In this document: one piece after another, positions 1 through 6,739 of the stretch
Numbering within the stretch: position 1 is the stretch's first letter
Layout of the letters: each line of letters starts with the position of its first letter
Assembly (NCBI GenBank): GCA_946886995.1
Contig: CAMPJU010000002.1
Coordinates: forward strand, 1-21,743
DNA: 21,743 nt
Direction of reading: 5' to 3'
Source of the DNA: an uncultured Lysobacteraceae bacterium
GTDB taxonomy: Bacteria; Pseudomonadota; Gammaproteobacteria; Xanthomonadales; Xanthomonadaceae
The notes under the pieces: model-generated
Database searches by the model: none
Told to the model about the DNA's origin: nothing
What the model saw: the letters and a program-made list of their open reading frames with translations, nothing else
Made by a program: the position numbers and the translations under genes

Positions 1-709
1 CGATCAGCAGGTCGCGCTTGCGCGAACCGTCGACCGGGTGGGCACGGTGGGTGATGGTTTCGGCGATCGTGTTGTTGGCCGCCACCTGCACCTGCGCGGG
101 GTCGCGCATGAACTCCATGGCGAGGGCGCGGATGCGCGGCTCGAACGTGGCGGAGAACAGCATGGTCTGGCGCTGGGCCGGCACGCGCGACACGACGCGC
201 TTGATGGCCGGCAGGAAGCCCATGTCGAGCATCCGGTCGGCTTCGTCGAGCACCAGCATCTCGACCGCGTCGAGCTTGGCGGTGCCGCGCTCCAGGTGGT
301 CGATCAGGCGGCCCGGGCAGGCGACCAGCACGTCGACGCCGCGGCGCAGGTTGTCGATCTGCGGCTGCATGCCGGCGCCACCGTAGATGGTGGTCACGTT
401 GAGGTTGAGGTGGCGGCCGTAGGTCTTGATGCTCTCGGCGACCTGCACGGCGAGCTCGCGGGTCGGCACCAGCACCAGTGCGCGCGGCTTGCGCGGCCCC
501 TTTGCCGGCGTTTCCTTCGACAGGCGCTGCAGCAGCGGCAGGCCGAAGGCCGCCGTCTTGCCGGTGCCGGTCTGGGCGCCGCCCAGCAGGTCGCGACCGG
601 CCAGCGCCAGCGGGATGGCCTGCACCTGGATCGGCGTGGGCACGGTGTAGTTGTTGGAGGCGAGCGCGCGCAGCAGCGCGGGCGAAAGCCCGAGGGTCTC
701 AAACGTCAT
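1..709 (-). CDS. rhlE: DEAD-box ATP-dependent RNA helicase, RhlE-type (C-terminus beyond window)
   Basis: The ATG is at 707-709 on the minus strand, with GGAG about 8 nt upstream. The frame stays open to the window edge, giving about 236 residues of the N-terminal RecA-like domain. Helicase motifs appear in order: Q motif PTPIQ (24-28), motif I AQTGTGKT (45-52), PTRELA (Ia), CPGR in place of the usual TPGR (Ib), DEAD (II) and SAT (III). The family uses ATP to remodel RNA duplexes and acts in the cytoplasm in ribosome assembly, RNA decay and cold adaptation. The start MTFETLGLSPALLRAL and the motif spacing fit RhlE better than SrmB, DbpA or CsdA. The C-terminal helicase domain and any basic tail that would confirm the subfamily lie outside the window. 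A 7-bp stem-loop sits in the leader just upstream of the ribosome binding site. Confidence 0.9.
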   Translation of the reverse strand, partial: MTFETLGLSPALLRALASNNYTVPTPIQVQAIPLALAGRDLLGGAQTGTGKTAAFGLPLLQRLSKETPAKGPRKPRALVLVPTRELAVQVAESIKTYGRHLNLNVTTIYGGAGMQPQIDNLRRGVDVLVACPGRLIDHLERGTAKLDAVEMLVLDEADRMLDMGFLPAIKRVVSRVPAQRQTMLFSATFEPRIRALAMEFMRDPAQVQVAANNTIAETITHRAHPVDGSRKRDLLI

Positions 710-729
710 TTGGAGCTCCAGATGTAGGA

Positions 730-747
730 ATCCGCCGATTGGCGGAT
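730..747 (-). promoter_or_regulatory. Stem-loop in the leader of the DEAD-box helicase gene
   Basis: This is a perfect inverted repeat, ATCCGCC-GATT-GGCGGAT, with 7-bp arms and a 4-nt loop. It ends about 20 nt before the helicase ATG and about 10 nt before its GGAG. On the helicase transcript it would form a hairpin in the 5' untranslated region. It could affect ribosome access or mRNA stability, or be a substrate for the helicase itself. It lacks a U tract, so it is not a terminator. The function is inference. Confidence 0.5.
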
Positions 748-857
748 CGACCCGAAGCGTTCCCATGAACCGCGCCGCGAGTATTCGATTTGACGACCCG
801 GATGTTCCGGACCGTGTCTGCGCGACGAAAGACGTGCGGGGAAATTGGCCGATTTGC

Positions 858-879
858 TGCAGTTCGTTGGGGAACTGCA
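858..879. promoter_or_regulatory. 22-bp dyad, candidate operator
   Basis: This is a perfect inverted repeat with 8-bp arms: TGCAGTTC, a 6-bp spacer, then GAACTGCA. It lies in the middle of the divergent region, about 150 bp from the helicase start and 215 bp from the peptidase start. The half-site length and 14-bp centre-to-centre spacing suit a dimeric regulator. I do not recognise the motif as belonging to a particular regulator. No U tract follows on either strand, which argues against a terminator. Confidence 0.4.
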
Positions 880-1093
880 TCGGCGGGCTATCCGGGAAAA
901 CGGACCAGCCGTGCGCGAACCCGGCGGACTGTACGGTAAATGGGGCCCCGGCGCCATCGGCGGCGCCTGGCTGCGTTCATGAAGGGCGCCATGACCTTCG
1001 ACACCCGCGTGGGAATAGCCCCCCGTGTAGTGTCGGCCGATGCCATCCGGGCCGCGCTCGCGTGCCCGTCCCTACCTGCCCCTGGAGCCGCCA

Positions 1094-3193
1094 GTGACCG
1101 CGACCAAGCCGAAAATCCTCCTGCTCTCCCTTGCCGTGACCATCGCCCTCGCCGCCTGCGACCGCGATGCCGCCCCGGCGGACACCGCCGCGCCGGCCGC
1201 CGACGCCGACACCGCGCTGACCCTGGACGAGAGCACCCTGCCGCCGGTCAACCGCCTGGCGGCCGACCAGATCGACACCAGCAAGGACGCGTGCACCGAC
1301 TTCGCCGGCTACGTCAACGGCAAGTGGCTGGCCGCCAACGAGATCCCGGGCGACCGGACCTCCTGGGGCGCCTTCGAGATGCTGGACGAGCGGTCCACCG
1401 CCGTGCAGCGCCAGCTGGCCGAGCAGGCCGCCGCCATGGACGACGCCGGCGGCGTGACCGCCATCGTCGGCGACCTGTGGGCCACGGGCATGGACCAGGA
1501 GGCGATCAACGCCGCAGGCATCGAACCGATCCAGGGCCGCCTGGATGCCATCGCCGCGCTCGACAGCCAGGAGGCCGTGGCCGGCTACCTGCGCGACGCG
1601 TTCTCGCGTGGCGAAGGCTTCCTGTTCGGCTTCGGCCCCGAGGCCGATTTCAAGAACTCCACGATGAACATCGCCTACGCGATGCAGGGCGGCCTGGGCC
1701 TGCCCGACCGGTCCTACTACTTCGATGCCGACAAGGCGGACAAGCTGGAGGCCTACGAGCAGCACGTCGCCAAGGTGCTCGAGCTCTCGGGTATCCCGGC
1801 CGAGGAGGCCGCCGCGCGCGCCGCGGACGTGATCGCGTTCGAGACCCGCCTGGCCGGCGTGTCCAAGTCGAGCGAGGAACTCTCGCGCGACGTGTCGCTG
1901 TACTACAACCCGGTGTCGCCGGCCGATGCCGACGAGATCTCGCCGAACTTCCCGTGGACCGCGTTCTTCGAATCCCAGGGCCTCCAGGCGCCTGAGATGT
2001 TCTCGCTGGCGATGCCGGACTTCCACGCCGAGGTCAGCGAGATGCTGGCCGAAGTGCCGGTGGAGGAATGGCAGTCGTACCTGCGCTTCCACACGGTCGA
2101 TGGCGCCTCGCCGTTCCTGAGCGACGCCTTCGTCCAGGAGAACTACAACTTCTACGGCAAGACCCTGCGTGGCCAGGAAGAAATCAAGGAGCGCTGGAAG
2201 CGCGTGCTCGACACCATCGAGGGCCAGGCCGGCGAGGCGCTGGGCCAGCTTTACGTCGACGTCGCGTTCTCCCCCGATGCCAAGCAGCAGATGGAACAGC
2301 TGGTCGAGAACCTCAGCGAGGCGCTGAAGACCCGCATCGAGGGCCTGGAGTGGATGACCGACGAGACCAAGGCCAAGGCCATGGAGAAGTGGGCCGCGTT
2401 CACGCCGAAGATCGGCTACCCCGACAAGTGGCGCGACTGGTCCGGCCTGGAGACCGATCGCGACAGCTACATCGAGAACGTGATGGCCGCCAACGAGTTC
2501 AACTACAAGTGGGCGCTGTCGAAGATCGGCGAGCCGGTCGACAAGACCGAGTGGGGCATGAGCCCGCAGACGGTCAACGCGTACTACAACCCGCTGGCCA
2601 ACGAGATCGTGTTCCCGGCCGCCATCCTGCAGCCGCCGTTCTTCGATCCGGACGCCGATCCGGCGCTCAACTACGGCGGCATCGGCGCGGTGATCGGCCA
2701 CGAGATGATCCACGGCTACGACGACCAGGGCAGCCGCTTCGGTCCGTCGGGCAACTTCGAGAACTGGTGGAGCGAAGCCGACGCCGAGGGCTTCACCGGC
2801 CTCACCGACCAGCTGGTCGGCCAGTTCAACGCGTACGAGGCGATGCCGGGCAAGACCGTCAACGGTCGCCTGACGCTGGGCGAGAACATCGCCGACCTGG
2901 GCGGCCTGGCCGTGGCGTACGACGCGATGAAGCGGGCGACCGAAGGCGAGACCGACCCGATGATCGACGGCTTCACCCGCGACCAGCGCTTCTTCATGAA
3001 CTGGGCGACGGTGTGGCGCCGCAACTTCACGGACGAGGAACTCAACGTGCGGCTGACCACCGATTCGCACGCCCCGGCGAACTTCCGGGCGATCGGCGCG
3101 CCGTCGAACCTGCCGGCCTTCGCCGCTGCGTTCGAGTGCGAAGCCGGCGATGCGATGGTGCGCTCGGGGGACGACCAGATCGTCATCTGGTAA
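1094..3193 (+). CDS. M13 (neprilysin/PepO) family zinc metallopeptidase, lipoprotein
   Basis: The protein has 699 residues from a GTG start at 1094, with GGAG at 1084-1087. An in-frame ATG lies upstream at 1040, but GTG is preferred because it puts the signal sequence at the N-terminus. Residues 5-21 form a lipoprotein signal ending in the lipobox LAAC (Cys22), so the enzyme should be exported and lipid-anchored. An acidic and Ala-rich linker precedes the M13 N-terminal domain. The catalytic domain carries HEMIH (His536, Glu537, His540) and ENIAD (Glu597 third zinc ligand, Asp601), with NAYYNP ahead of it. These are the signature zinc-binding and catalytic residues of M13 endopeptidases that cut short peptides. 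The protein ends in IVIW, as many M13 enzymes end in an aromatic residue. Asp follows the lipid-modified Cys, which by the E. coli rule would favour inner-membrane retention. The gene looks monocistronic, with a terminator directly downstream. Confidence 0.93.
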   Translation: MTATKPKILLLSLAVTIALAACDRDAAPADTAAPAADADTALTLDESTLPPVNRLAADQIDTSKDACTDFAGYVNGKWLAANEIPGDRTSWGAFEMLDERSTAVQRQLAEQAAAMDDAGGVTAIVGDLWATGMDQEAINAAGIEPIQGRLDAIAALDSQEAVAGYLRDAFSRGEGFLFGFGPEADFKNSTMNIAYAMQGGLGLPDRSYYFDADKADKLEAYEQHVAKVLELSGIPAEEAAARAADVIAFETRLAGVSKSSEELSRDVSLYYNPVSPADADEISPNFPWTAFFESQGLQAPEMFSLAMPDFHAEVSEMLAEVPVEEWQSYLRFHTVDGASPFLSDAFVQENYNFYGKTLRGQEEIKERWKRVLDTIEGQAGEALGQLYVDVAFSPDAKQQMEQLVENLSEALKTRIEGLEWMTDETKAKAMEKWAAFTPKIGYPDKWRDWSGLETDRDSYIENVMAANEFNYKWALSKIGEPVDKTEWGMSPQTVNAYYNPLANEIVFPAAILQPPFFDPDADPALNYGGIGAVIGHEMIHGYDDQGSRFGPSGNFENWWSEADAEGFTGLTDQLVGQFNAYEAMPGKTVNGRLTLGENIADLGGLAVAYDAMKRATEGETDPMIDGFTRDQRFFMNWATVWRRNFTDEELNVRLTTDSHAPANFRAIGAPSNLPAFAAAFECEAGDAMVRSGDDQIVIW

Positions 3194-3203
3194 CAACCCG
3201 CGC

Positions 3204-3222
3204 CTGCCGCCCGTTGCGGCAG
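3204..3222 (+). other. Hairpin between M13 stop codon and terminator
   Basis: CTGCCGC-CCGTT-GCGGCAG is a perfect 7-bp stem with a 5-nt loop, starting 10 bp after the peptidase stop. It has no U tract and immediately precedes the true terminator at 3232-3258. It may protect the 3' end of the transcript. Confidence 0.45.
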
Positions 3223-3231
3223 CTGGAAAGG

Positions 3232-3258
3232 AAAAGCCCGGCACCTGCCGGGCTTTTT
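3232..3258 (+). terminator. Intrinsic terminator of the M13 peptidase gene
   Basis: AAAAGCCCGGCA and TGCCGGGCTTTT form a 12-bp perfect arm pair with a minimal loop, ending in a run of five T. The A tract on the other side makes the structure bidirectional in principle. It separates the peptidase gene from the DUF2975 cassette. Confidence 0.9.
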
Positions 3259-3278
3259 CATGGGCCGGGGGCGGTCTC

Positions 3279-3312
3279 TTGCTTATTGTTTTTCGATATG
3301 ATATTTATCGAA
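3279..3312 (+). promoter_or_regulatory. Promoter with overlapping inverted-repeat operator for the DUF2975-HTH cassette
   Basis: This is an AT-rich island in otherwise GC-rich DNA. It contains the perfect dyad TTCGATA (3292-3298), a 7-bp spacer, and TATCGAA (3306-3312). Candidate -10 elements are TATGAT (3297-3302) and TATTTA (3302-3307). The second lies 17 bp from TTGCTT (3279-3284), a possible -35. Either -10 sits inside the dyad, so a protein bound there would block transcription. The obvious candidate is the small Cro/C1-type regulator encoded as the second gene of the cassette. The dyad is directly seen, while the repressor assignment is inferred. Confidence 0.6.
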
Positions 3313-3335
3313 TGACGATATCCCTGGAGCGCGCC

Positions 3336-3875
3336 ATGAATCTCCCCTCCACTGTTCCGACGACGGCGTTGGCGTGGTCACGGCCCCTGATCAGCGTGCT
3401 GGTCTTCCTGAACCTGGCGTGCGCCGCGGGCGTGGCGCTGATGCTCCTGATGAGCCTGGTGCCGGGCACGATCCTCTGGCGCGCGCTCCAGGTGCTGCCG
3501 TTTCCGGTGGGCCATGAAGCCGGGATCATCCTGGGCCTGCGCACGGTGATGCTCCTGGGCATCGCGGCCGCACTGGTGGTGGACCGCGTCCTGCGGCTGT
3601 TGCGCGACATCGTCGACACGGTGCGTGCAGGCGAGCCATTCGCTGCCTCGAACGCGGCGCGGCTCGAGCGCATCGCCTGGTGGGTCCTGGCTGGCGAGGG
3701 CCTGCGCGTGGCGATGTGGTCGGTGGCAGCTGCGGCCACCACGTCCATGCCCGACCTCGAGATCGACTTCAACTTCTCGGTTGCGCCATGGCTCGCGGTG
3801 CTGCTGCTGTTCGTCCTCGCACGGGTGTTCGCCGAGGGCACGCGCATGCGCAGCGACCTGGACGGCACGGTCTGA
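3336..3875 (+). CDS. DUF2975 family membrane protein
   Basis: The protein has 179 residues. The start chosen is ATG 3336, with GGAG at 3326-3329. An upstream in-frame ATG at 3312 overlaps the operator dyad and lacks a ribosome site. Hydrophobic segments are visible near residues 20-44, 60-85, 115-130 and 148-165, giving a four-helix inner-membrane protein. The cytoplasmic-looking stretch RLLRDIVDTVRAGEPFA is typical of DUF2975. In many bacteria DUF2975 genes are paired with a YozG-like Cro/C1 regulator, and here the stop TGA overlaps the regulator ATG (TGATG). The biochemical role of the family is not established. The pairing suggests a sensing or stress-response cassette whose regulator controls its own promoter. 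Confidence 0.8.
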   Translation: MNLPSTVPTTALAWSRPLISVLVFLNLACAAGVALMLLMSLVPGTILWRALQVLPFPVGHEAGIILGLRTVMLLGIAAALVVDRVLRLLRDIVDTVRAGEPFAASNAARLERIAWWVLAGEGLRVAMWSVAAAATTSMPDLEIDFNFSVAPWLAVLLLFVLARVFAEGTRMRSDLDGTV

Positions 3876-4096
3876 TGGCGATCGTCGTACGCCTGGACGA
3901 CCTGCTGCACGCGCGGCGCATGACGCTGACGGAACTGGCTTCGCGCGTCGACATCACCGTCGCCAACCTGTCGATCCTCAAGACCGGCAAGGCGAAGGCG
4001 ATCCGTTTCTCCACGCTCGAGGCGATCTGCCGCGAGCTCGAGTGCCGACCCGGCGACCTGCTCGACCACGACCCGGCCATTCCAGCCGCAGAGTGA
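3875..4096 (+). CDS. Small Cro/C1-type HTH transcriptional regulator (YozG-like)
   Basis: The protein has 73 residues. The ATG at 3875 overlaps the DUF2975 stop by one base, which implies translational coupling. Residues 5-65 are a compact HTH_XRE-like fold: LDDLLHARRMTLTELASRV, then the recognition region ITVANLSILKTGKAKAIRF, then LEAICRELECRPGDLLD. This last stretch is the signature of the YozG/HTH_26 group that accompanies DUF2975. It has no sensor domain, so any signal must come from the membrane partner or from changes in protein level. It probably binds the dyad at 3292-3312 and represses its own operon. The stop codon directly abuts the stop codon of the convergent rhomboid gene. Confidence 0.85.
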   Translation: MAIVVRLDDLLHARRMTLTELASRVDITVANLSILKTGKAKAIRFSTLEAICRELECRPGDLLDHDPAIPAAE

Positions 4097-4765
4097 CTAC
4101 CGCACGATCCGAGGGCGTGGCGGCCCGCGCCGTCCGAACGGTGGCTGCCCGCGCCAGTACCGGATCAGCAGCCACCCGAACAGCATGCCGCCCAGGTGCG
4201 CGAAGTGCGCCACCCCTGGCCCCGCTCCGGTCACGCCCAGGAACAGTTCGATCGCGCCATAGACGATCACCAGCGTGCGCGCCTTCATCGGGATGGGCGG
4301 GATCAGCAACATGACGCGGCGATGCGGGAACAGCATCCCGTAGGCCAGCAGGAGCCCGAACACGCCACCGGAGGCGCCGACCGTCGCGTAGGGCGGATGG
4401 CCCTCGGCCACGGCCCACGACGCGACCACGAGCTGGCACAAGCCGGCACCCGCGACGCACACGAGGTAGAACGTCAGGAACCGCTTGTCACCCCACGTGT
4501 ACTCGAGCGACGTCCCGAACATGAGCAGCGCCAGCATGTTGAACAGGAGGTGCGGCAGGCTGCCGTGCATGAAGCCGTACGTGAGCAACTGCCAGGGCAG
4601 GAACTCCGACGCCTGCCCGAACGGCGCGTAGCCGTCGCCACCCAGTGGCCACAACTGGAATGGAAACAGTGCAGGACCCAGCAGCATCTGTGCCAGGTAC
4701 ACGATGCCGTTGGCGATCAGCAGCGCCTTGGTGACGGGGGGAATGTTGGTGAACATCGGCGCCAT
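4097..4765 (-). CDS. Rhomboid family intramembrane serine protease
   Basis: The protein has 222 residues with six predicted membrane helices. The catalytic dyad is visible as GASGG with Ser132 and AHLGG with His190. The conserved HxxxN of the second helix (His72, Asn76) forms the oxyanion region. Rhomboids cut single-pass membrane proteins within the bilayer, and the bacterial substrate here is unknown. The start at 4765 has a poor ribosome site. An internal ATG three codons later (MFTNIPP) is an equal alternative. The gene starts 15 bp after the alkyltransferase-like gene on the same strand, so they are probably co-transcribed. It ends with a C-terminal Arg/Pro-rich tail after the last helix. 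Confidence 0.9.
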   Translation of the reverse strand: MAPMFTNIPPVTKALLIANGIVYLAQMLLGPALFPFQLWPLGGDGYAPFGQASEFLPWQLLTYGFMHGSLPHLLFNMLALLMFGTSLEYTWGDKRFLTFYLVCVAGAGLCQLVVASWAVAEGHPPYATVGASGGVFGLLLAYGMLFPHRRVMLLIPPIPMKARTLVIVYGAIELFLGVTGAGPGVAHFAHLGGMLFGWLLIRYWRGQPPFGRRGPPRPRIVR

Positions 4766-4780
4766 GATACCGGCGGCGCG

Positions 4781-5107
4781 TCACGGCCCCCAGAGCTCGG
4801 CGTCCAGCGTTGCCGGCCGGCGCGCCACGCGGCCGTCACGTACCTCCACCCCTTCGGCGCGCAGGCGCTGCACCTGCTCGTGCCACTGCGGCGAGTCCCG
4901 CGGAAACGCGATCCGGCCGTCCGCGCGGAGCACGCGGTGCCAGGGCAACCGCGGGTCCTCGTTGGCGGACAACACGCGGGCGGCCAGGCGCGCGCGCCCG
5001 GGCAAGCCGGCGAGCGCGGCGACCTCGCCGTAACCCGCCACCCGGCCGCGCGGGATGGCGCGCACCGCGGCGAGGATGCGTTCGGCGTCGGTGCGGGCGC
5101 GTGGCAT
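4781..5107 (-). CDS. Alkyltransferase-like protein (ATL), MGMT family with Trp in the active site
   Basis: The protein has 108 residues and consists only of the DNA-binding methyltransferase domain of O6-alkylguanine-DNA alkyltransferases. The winged-helix part is seen in GRVAGYGEVAALAG followed by RARLAARVL. The catalytic PCHR motif is replaced by PWHR (Trp56). ATL proteins with this substitution cannot accept an alkyl group. They bind O6-alkylguanine and flip it out, then hand the lesion to nucleotide excision repair. The small size and lack of the N-terminal MGMT domain also fit ATL. The ATG at 5107 has no strong ribosome site, so a different start cannot be excluded. The gene is upstream of the rhomboid gene and diverges from the hypothetical gene at 5180. 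Confidence 0.88.
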   Translation of the reverse strand: MPRARTDAERILAAVRAIPRGRVAGYGEVAALAGLPGRARLAARVLSANEDPRLPWHRVLRADGRIAFPRDSPQWHEQVQRLRAEGVEVRDGRVARRPATLDAELWGP

Positions 5108-5179
5108 CGCGCCATGTTCGCAGACCTCGCCATCCGGGGGGCTGCGTTACCATGCCCTCCCCCGCGCAAGGCCAGTCCC

Positions 5180-5590
5180 ATGCAGAACTTCGAGCAGGTC
5201 CGCAGCCACGTCAACGCCGCCGGTTACCGCGTCACCGTGCAGGAGCCGTACGTGCTGTGCGTGGAGTTGTCGCTCGACCAGGGCAGCCGCCACCAGTCGA
5301 TCTTCCTGGTGGAACTGCAGGACGACGACGGCCGTGGCTACCTGCGTGCAAGCACGGCAGTGGCGCCCACCACCGCGCTGGAGCCGGCCCGCGCCCTGGC
5401 CTTCAACTGGGAAAGCCGCGTGGGCTACCTGGCCATCGGCGACCTGGACGGCGAGCCCTACCTGCAGCTGTGCGAAAACCGCCCCTACGAGGGGCTGGAC
5501 GCCGCGGAGCTGGACCGCCTGGTGCTGGAGATCGGCGGCCTGGGCGACAAGATGGAGCGGATGCTGTCCAAGGGTGCCGACCAGCTCTGA
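5180..5590 (+). CDS. Conserved hypothetical protein, soluble, 136 residues
   Basis: The ATG at 5180 has AAGG at 5168-5171 upstream. The protein is acidic and has no signal peptide or membrane segment, so it should be cytoplasmic. An alpha-beta pattern is visible: an N-terminal helix, then strands around YRVTVQEPYVLCVELSL and QSIFLVELQDD, then a C-terminal helix AAELDRLVLEIGGLGDKMER. This layout resembles small YbjN- or type III chaperone-like folds, but I recognise no family signature and assign no function. It reads rightward, away from the ATL gene, and its stop is 9 bp from the stop of the convergent phosphate transporter. Confidence 0.75.
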   Translation: MQNFEQVRSHVNAAGYRVTVQEPYVLCVELSLDQGSRHQSIFLVELQDDDGRGYLRASTAVAPTTALEPARALAFNWESRVGYLAIGDLDGEPYLQLCENRPYEGLDAAELDRLVLEIGGLGDKMERMLSKGADQL

Positions 5591-5599
5591 AGCGGCCCG

Positions 5600-6727
5600 T
5601 CAGGCCAGGCCGCCAGCCTCGAGCACCTCGAACAGGACGTAGGCGATGCCGCCGGCGGCGGGGATCGTCAGGATCCACGCCCAGATCATCTTCTCGACCA
5701 TCGTCCACTTGATGGCGCTGAAGCGCTTGGCCGTGCCCACGCCCATGATCGCCGAGCTGATGTTGTGGGTGGTCGACACCGGGATGCCCAGCGAGCTGGC
5801 CAGGGTGATCACCGAGGCCGCGCTGGCCTCCGCGGCGAAGCCGTGGATCGGGTGCAGCTTCACCAGCTTGTGGCCCAGCGTCTTGATGATCCGCCAGCCG
5901 CCGGCCGCGGTACCGGCGGCCATCACCAGCGCACAGGTGATCTTGATCCACAGGTCGATGTCGCCATCGGTGATCGCGCCCGGCGACGGATGGACGAACG
6001 CCAGCCACCCGGGCAGGACGTCCAGTGCGCCGTTGGCCTGGGCGCTCACCAGCAGCAGCGCGATGATGCCCATGGTCTTCTGCGCATCGTTCATGCCGTG
6101 CGCGAAACCCATGCTGGCCGCGCTGACGACCTGCATCTTGCCGAAGAACGCATTGACCCAGCGCGGCCGCGCCAGCCGCGCCAGCGCGCCGCCGCCGCGG
6201 ACCATCATGGAGATCAGGAAGAACAGCACCCCCATCACCAGGAAGCCGGCGATGAAGCCCAGCACCGGCGAGGTGACCATGGGCACGATGACCTTCCAGA
6301 GCACGCCGCCGCTGCGCCACACCGGGTCGGCCGGTTCGGACCAGAGGATCGCGGCCAGGTTGTTGTCCGCCGCCGCCAGCGCCGCGCCGACCAGGCCGCC
6401 GATCAATGCGTGCGAGGACGACGACGGCAGGCCCAGCCACCAGGTGATCAGGTTCCAGACGATGCCGCCGAGCAATGCGCACAGGATCAGCTGCGCGCCG
6501 ACATCGACGACACCGACGTCGATCAGGCCCGAGGCGATGGTCTTCGCCACGGCCGTCCCGGCCAGCGCGCCGATCAGGTTCATGCCGGCCGCCAGGCCCA
6601 CGGCCTGGAGCGGGGTCAGCACCTTGGTCGCCACCACCGTCGCGATCGAGTTGGCGGTGTCGTGGAACCCGTTGATGTACTCGAAGACGAGTGCCGTGAT
6701 GACCACGACGATGACGAGCGTGAGCAT
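5600..6727 (-). CDS. pit: Low-affinity inorganic phosphate transporter, PiT family
   Basis: The protein has 375 residues with about ten membrane helices. The two PiT signature repeats are present. The N-terminal one reads GFHDTANSIATVVATKVL (Asp23, Asn26). The C-terminal half has GMNDAQKTMG and later PVSTTHN. Internal symmetry is also seen in SSSSHALIGG versus STTHNISSA. PiT carriers move phosphate, often as a metal-phosphate complex, with H+ or Na+ across the inner membrane. The gene follows the DUF47 gene by 12 bp on the same strand, a classic arrangement in which the PhoU-like protein modulates the carrier. I saw no obvious Pho box upstream of the operon. Confidence 0.93.
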   Translation of the reverse strand: MLTLVIVVVITALVFEYINGFHDTANSIATVVATKVLTPLQAVGLAAGMNLIGALAGTAVAKTIASGLIDVGVVDVGAQLILCALLGGIVWNLITWWLGLPSSSSHALIGGLVGAALAAADNNLAAILWSEPADPVWRSGGVLWKVIVPMVTSPVLGFIAGFLVMGVLFFLISMMVRGGGALARLARPRWVNAFFGKMQVVSAASMGFAHGMNDAQKTMGIIALLLVSAQANGALDVLPGWLAFVHPSPGAITDGDIDLWIKITCALVMAAGTAAGGWRIIKTLGHKLVKLHPIHGFAAEASAASVITLASSLGIPVSTTHNISSAIMGVGTAKRFSAIKWTMVEKMIWAWILTIPAAGGIAYVLFEVLEAGGLA

Positions 6728-6739
6728 CGCGGCGATCCC

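Larger units (their letters stand above)
710..1093. other. Divergent intergenic region between helicase and M13 peptidase
   Basis: This 384-bp region holds the start regions of two divergent genes. I see two dyads (730-747 and 858-879). The palindrome GGCGCC occurs twice, at 950-955 and 962-967. I could not pick a convincing -35/-10 pair for either direction. A weak AT-rich candidate lies around 931-941 on the plus strand. The open frames crossing the region have no supporting ribosome site and no recognisable protein, so I see no gene here. Confidence 0.6.

Noticed and set aside
945..967. Repeated GGCGCC palindromes as a terminator or binding site
   Set aside because: Short GC palindromes are expected by chance at this base composition, and no T run follows.
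651..1097. 148-codon frame and other short frames in the helicase/peptidase gap
   Set aside because: They have no ribosome site, biased composition and no similarity I recognise. The region is better explained as regulatory.
977..3244. 755-codon open frame antisense to the M13 peptidase gene
   Set aside because: It is rich in Arg, Gly, Val and His with no domain signature. It mirrors the codon pattern of a real GC-rich gene with intact zinc motifs. It is a shadow.
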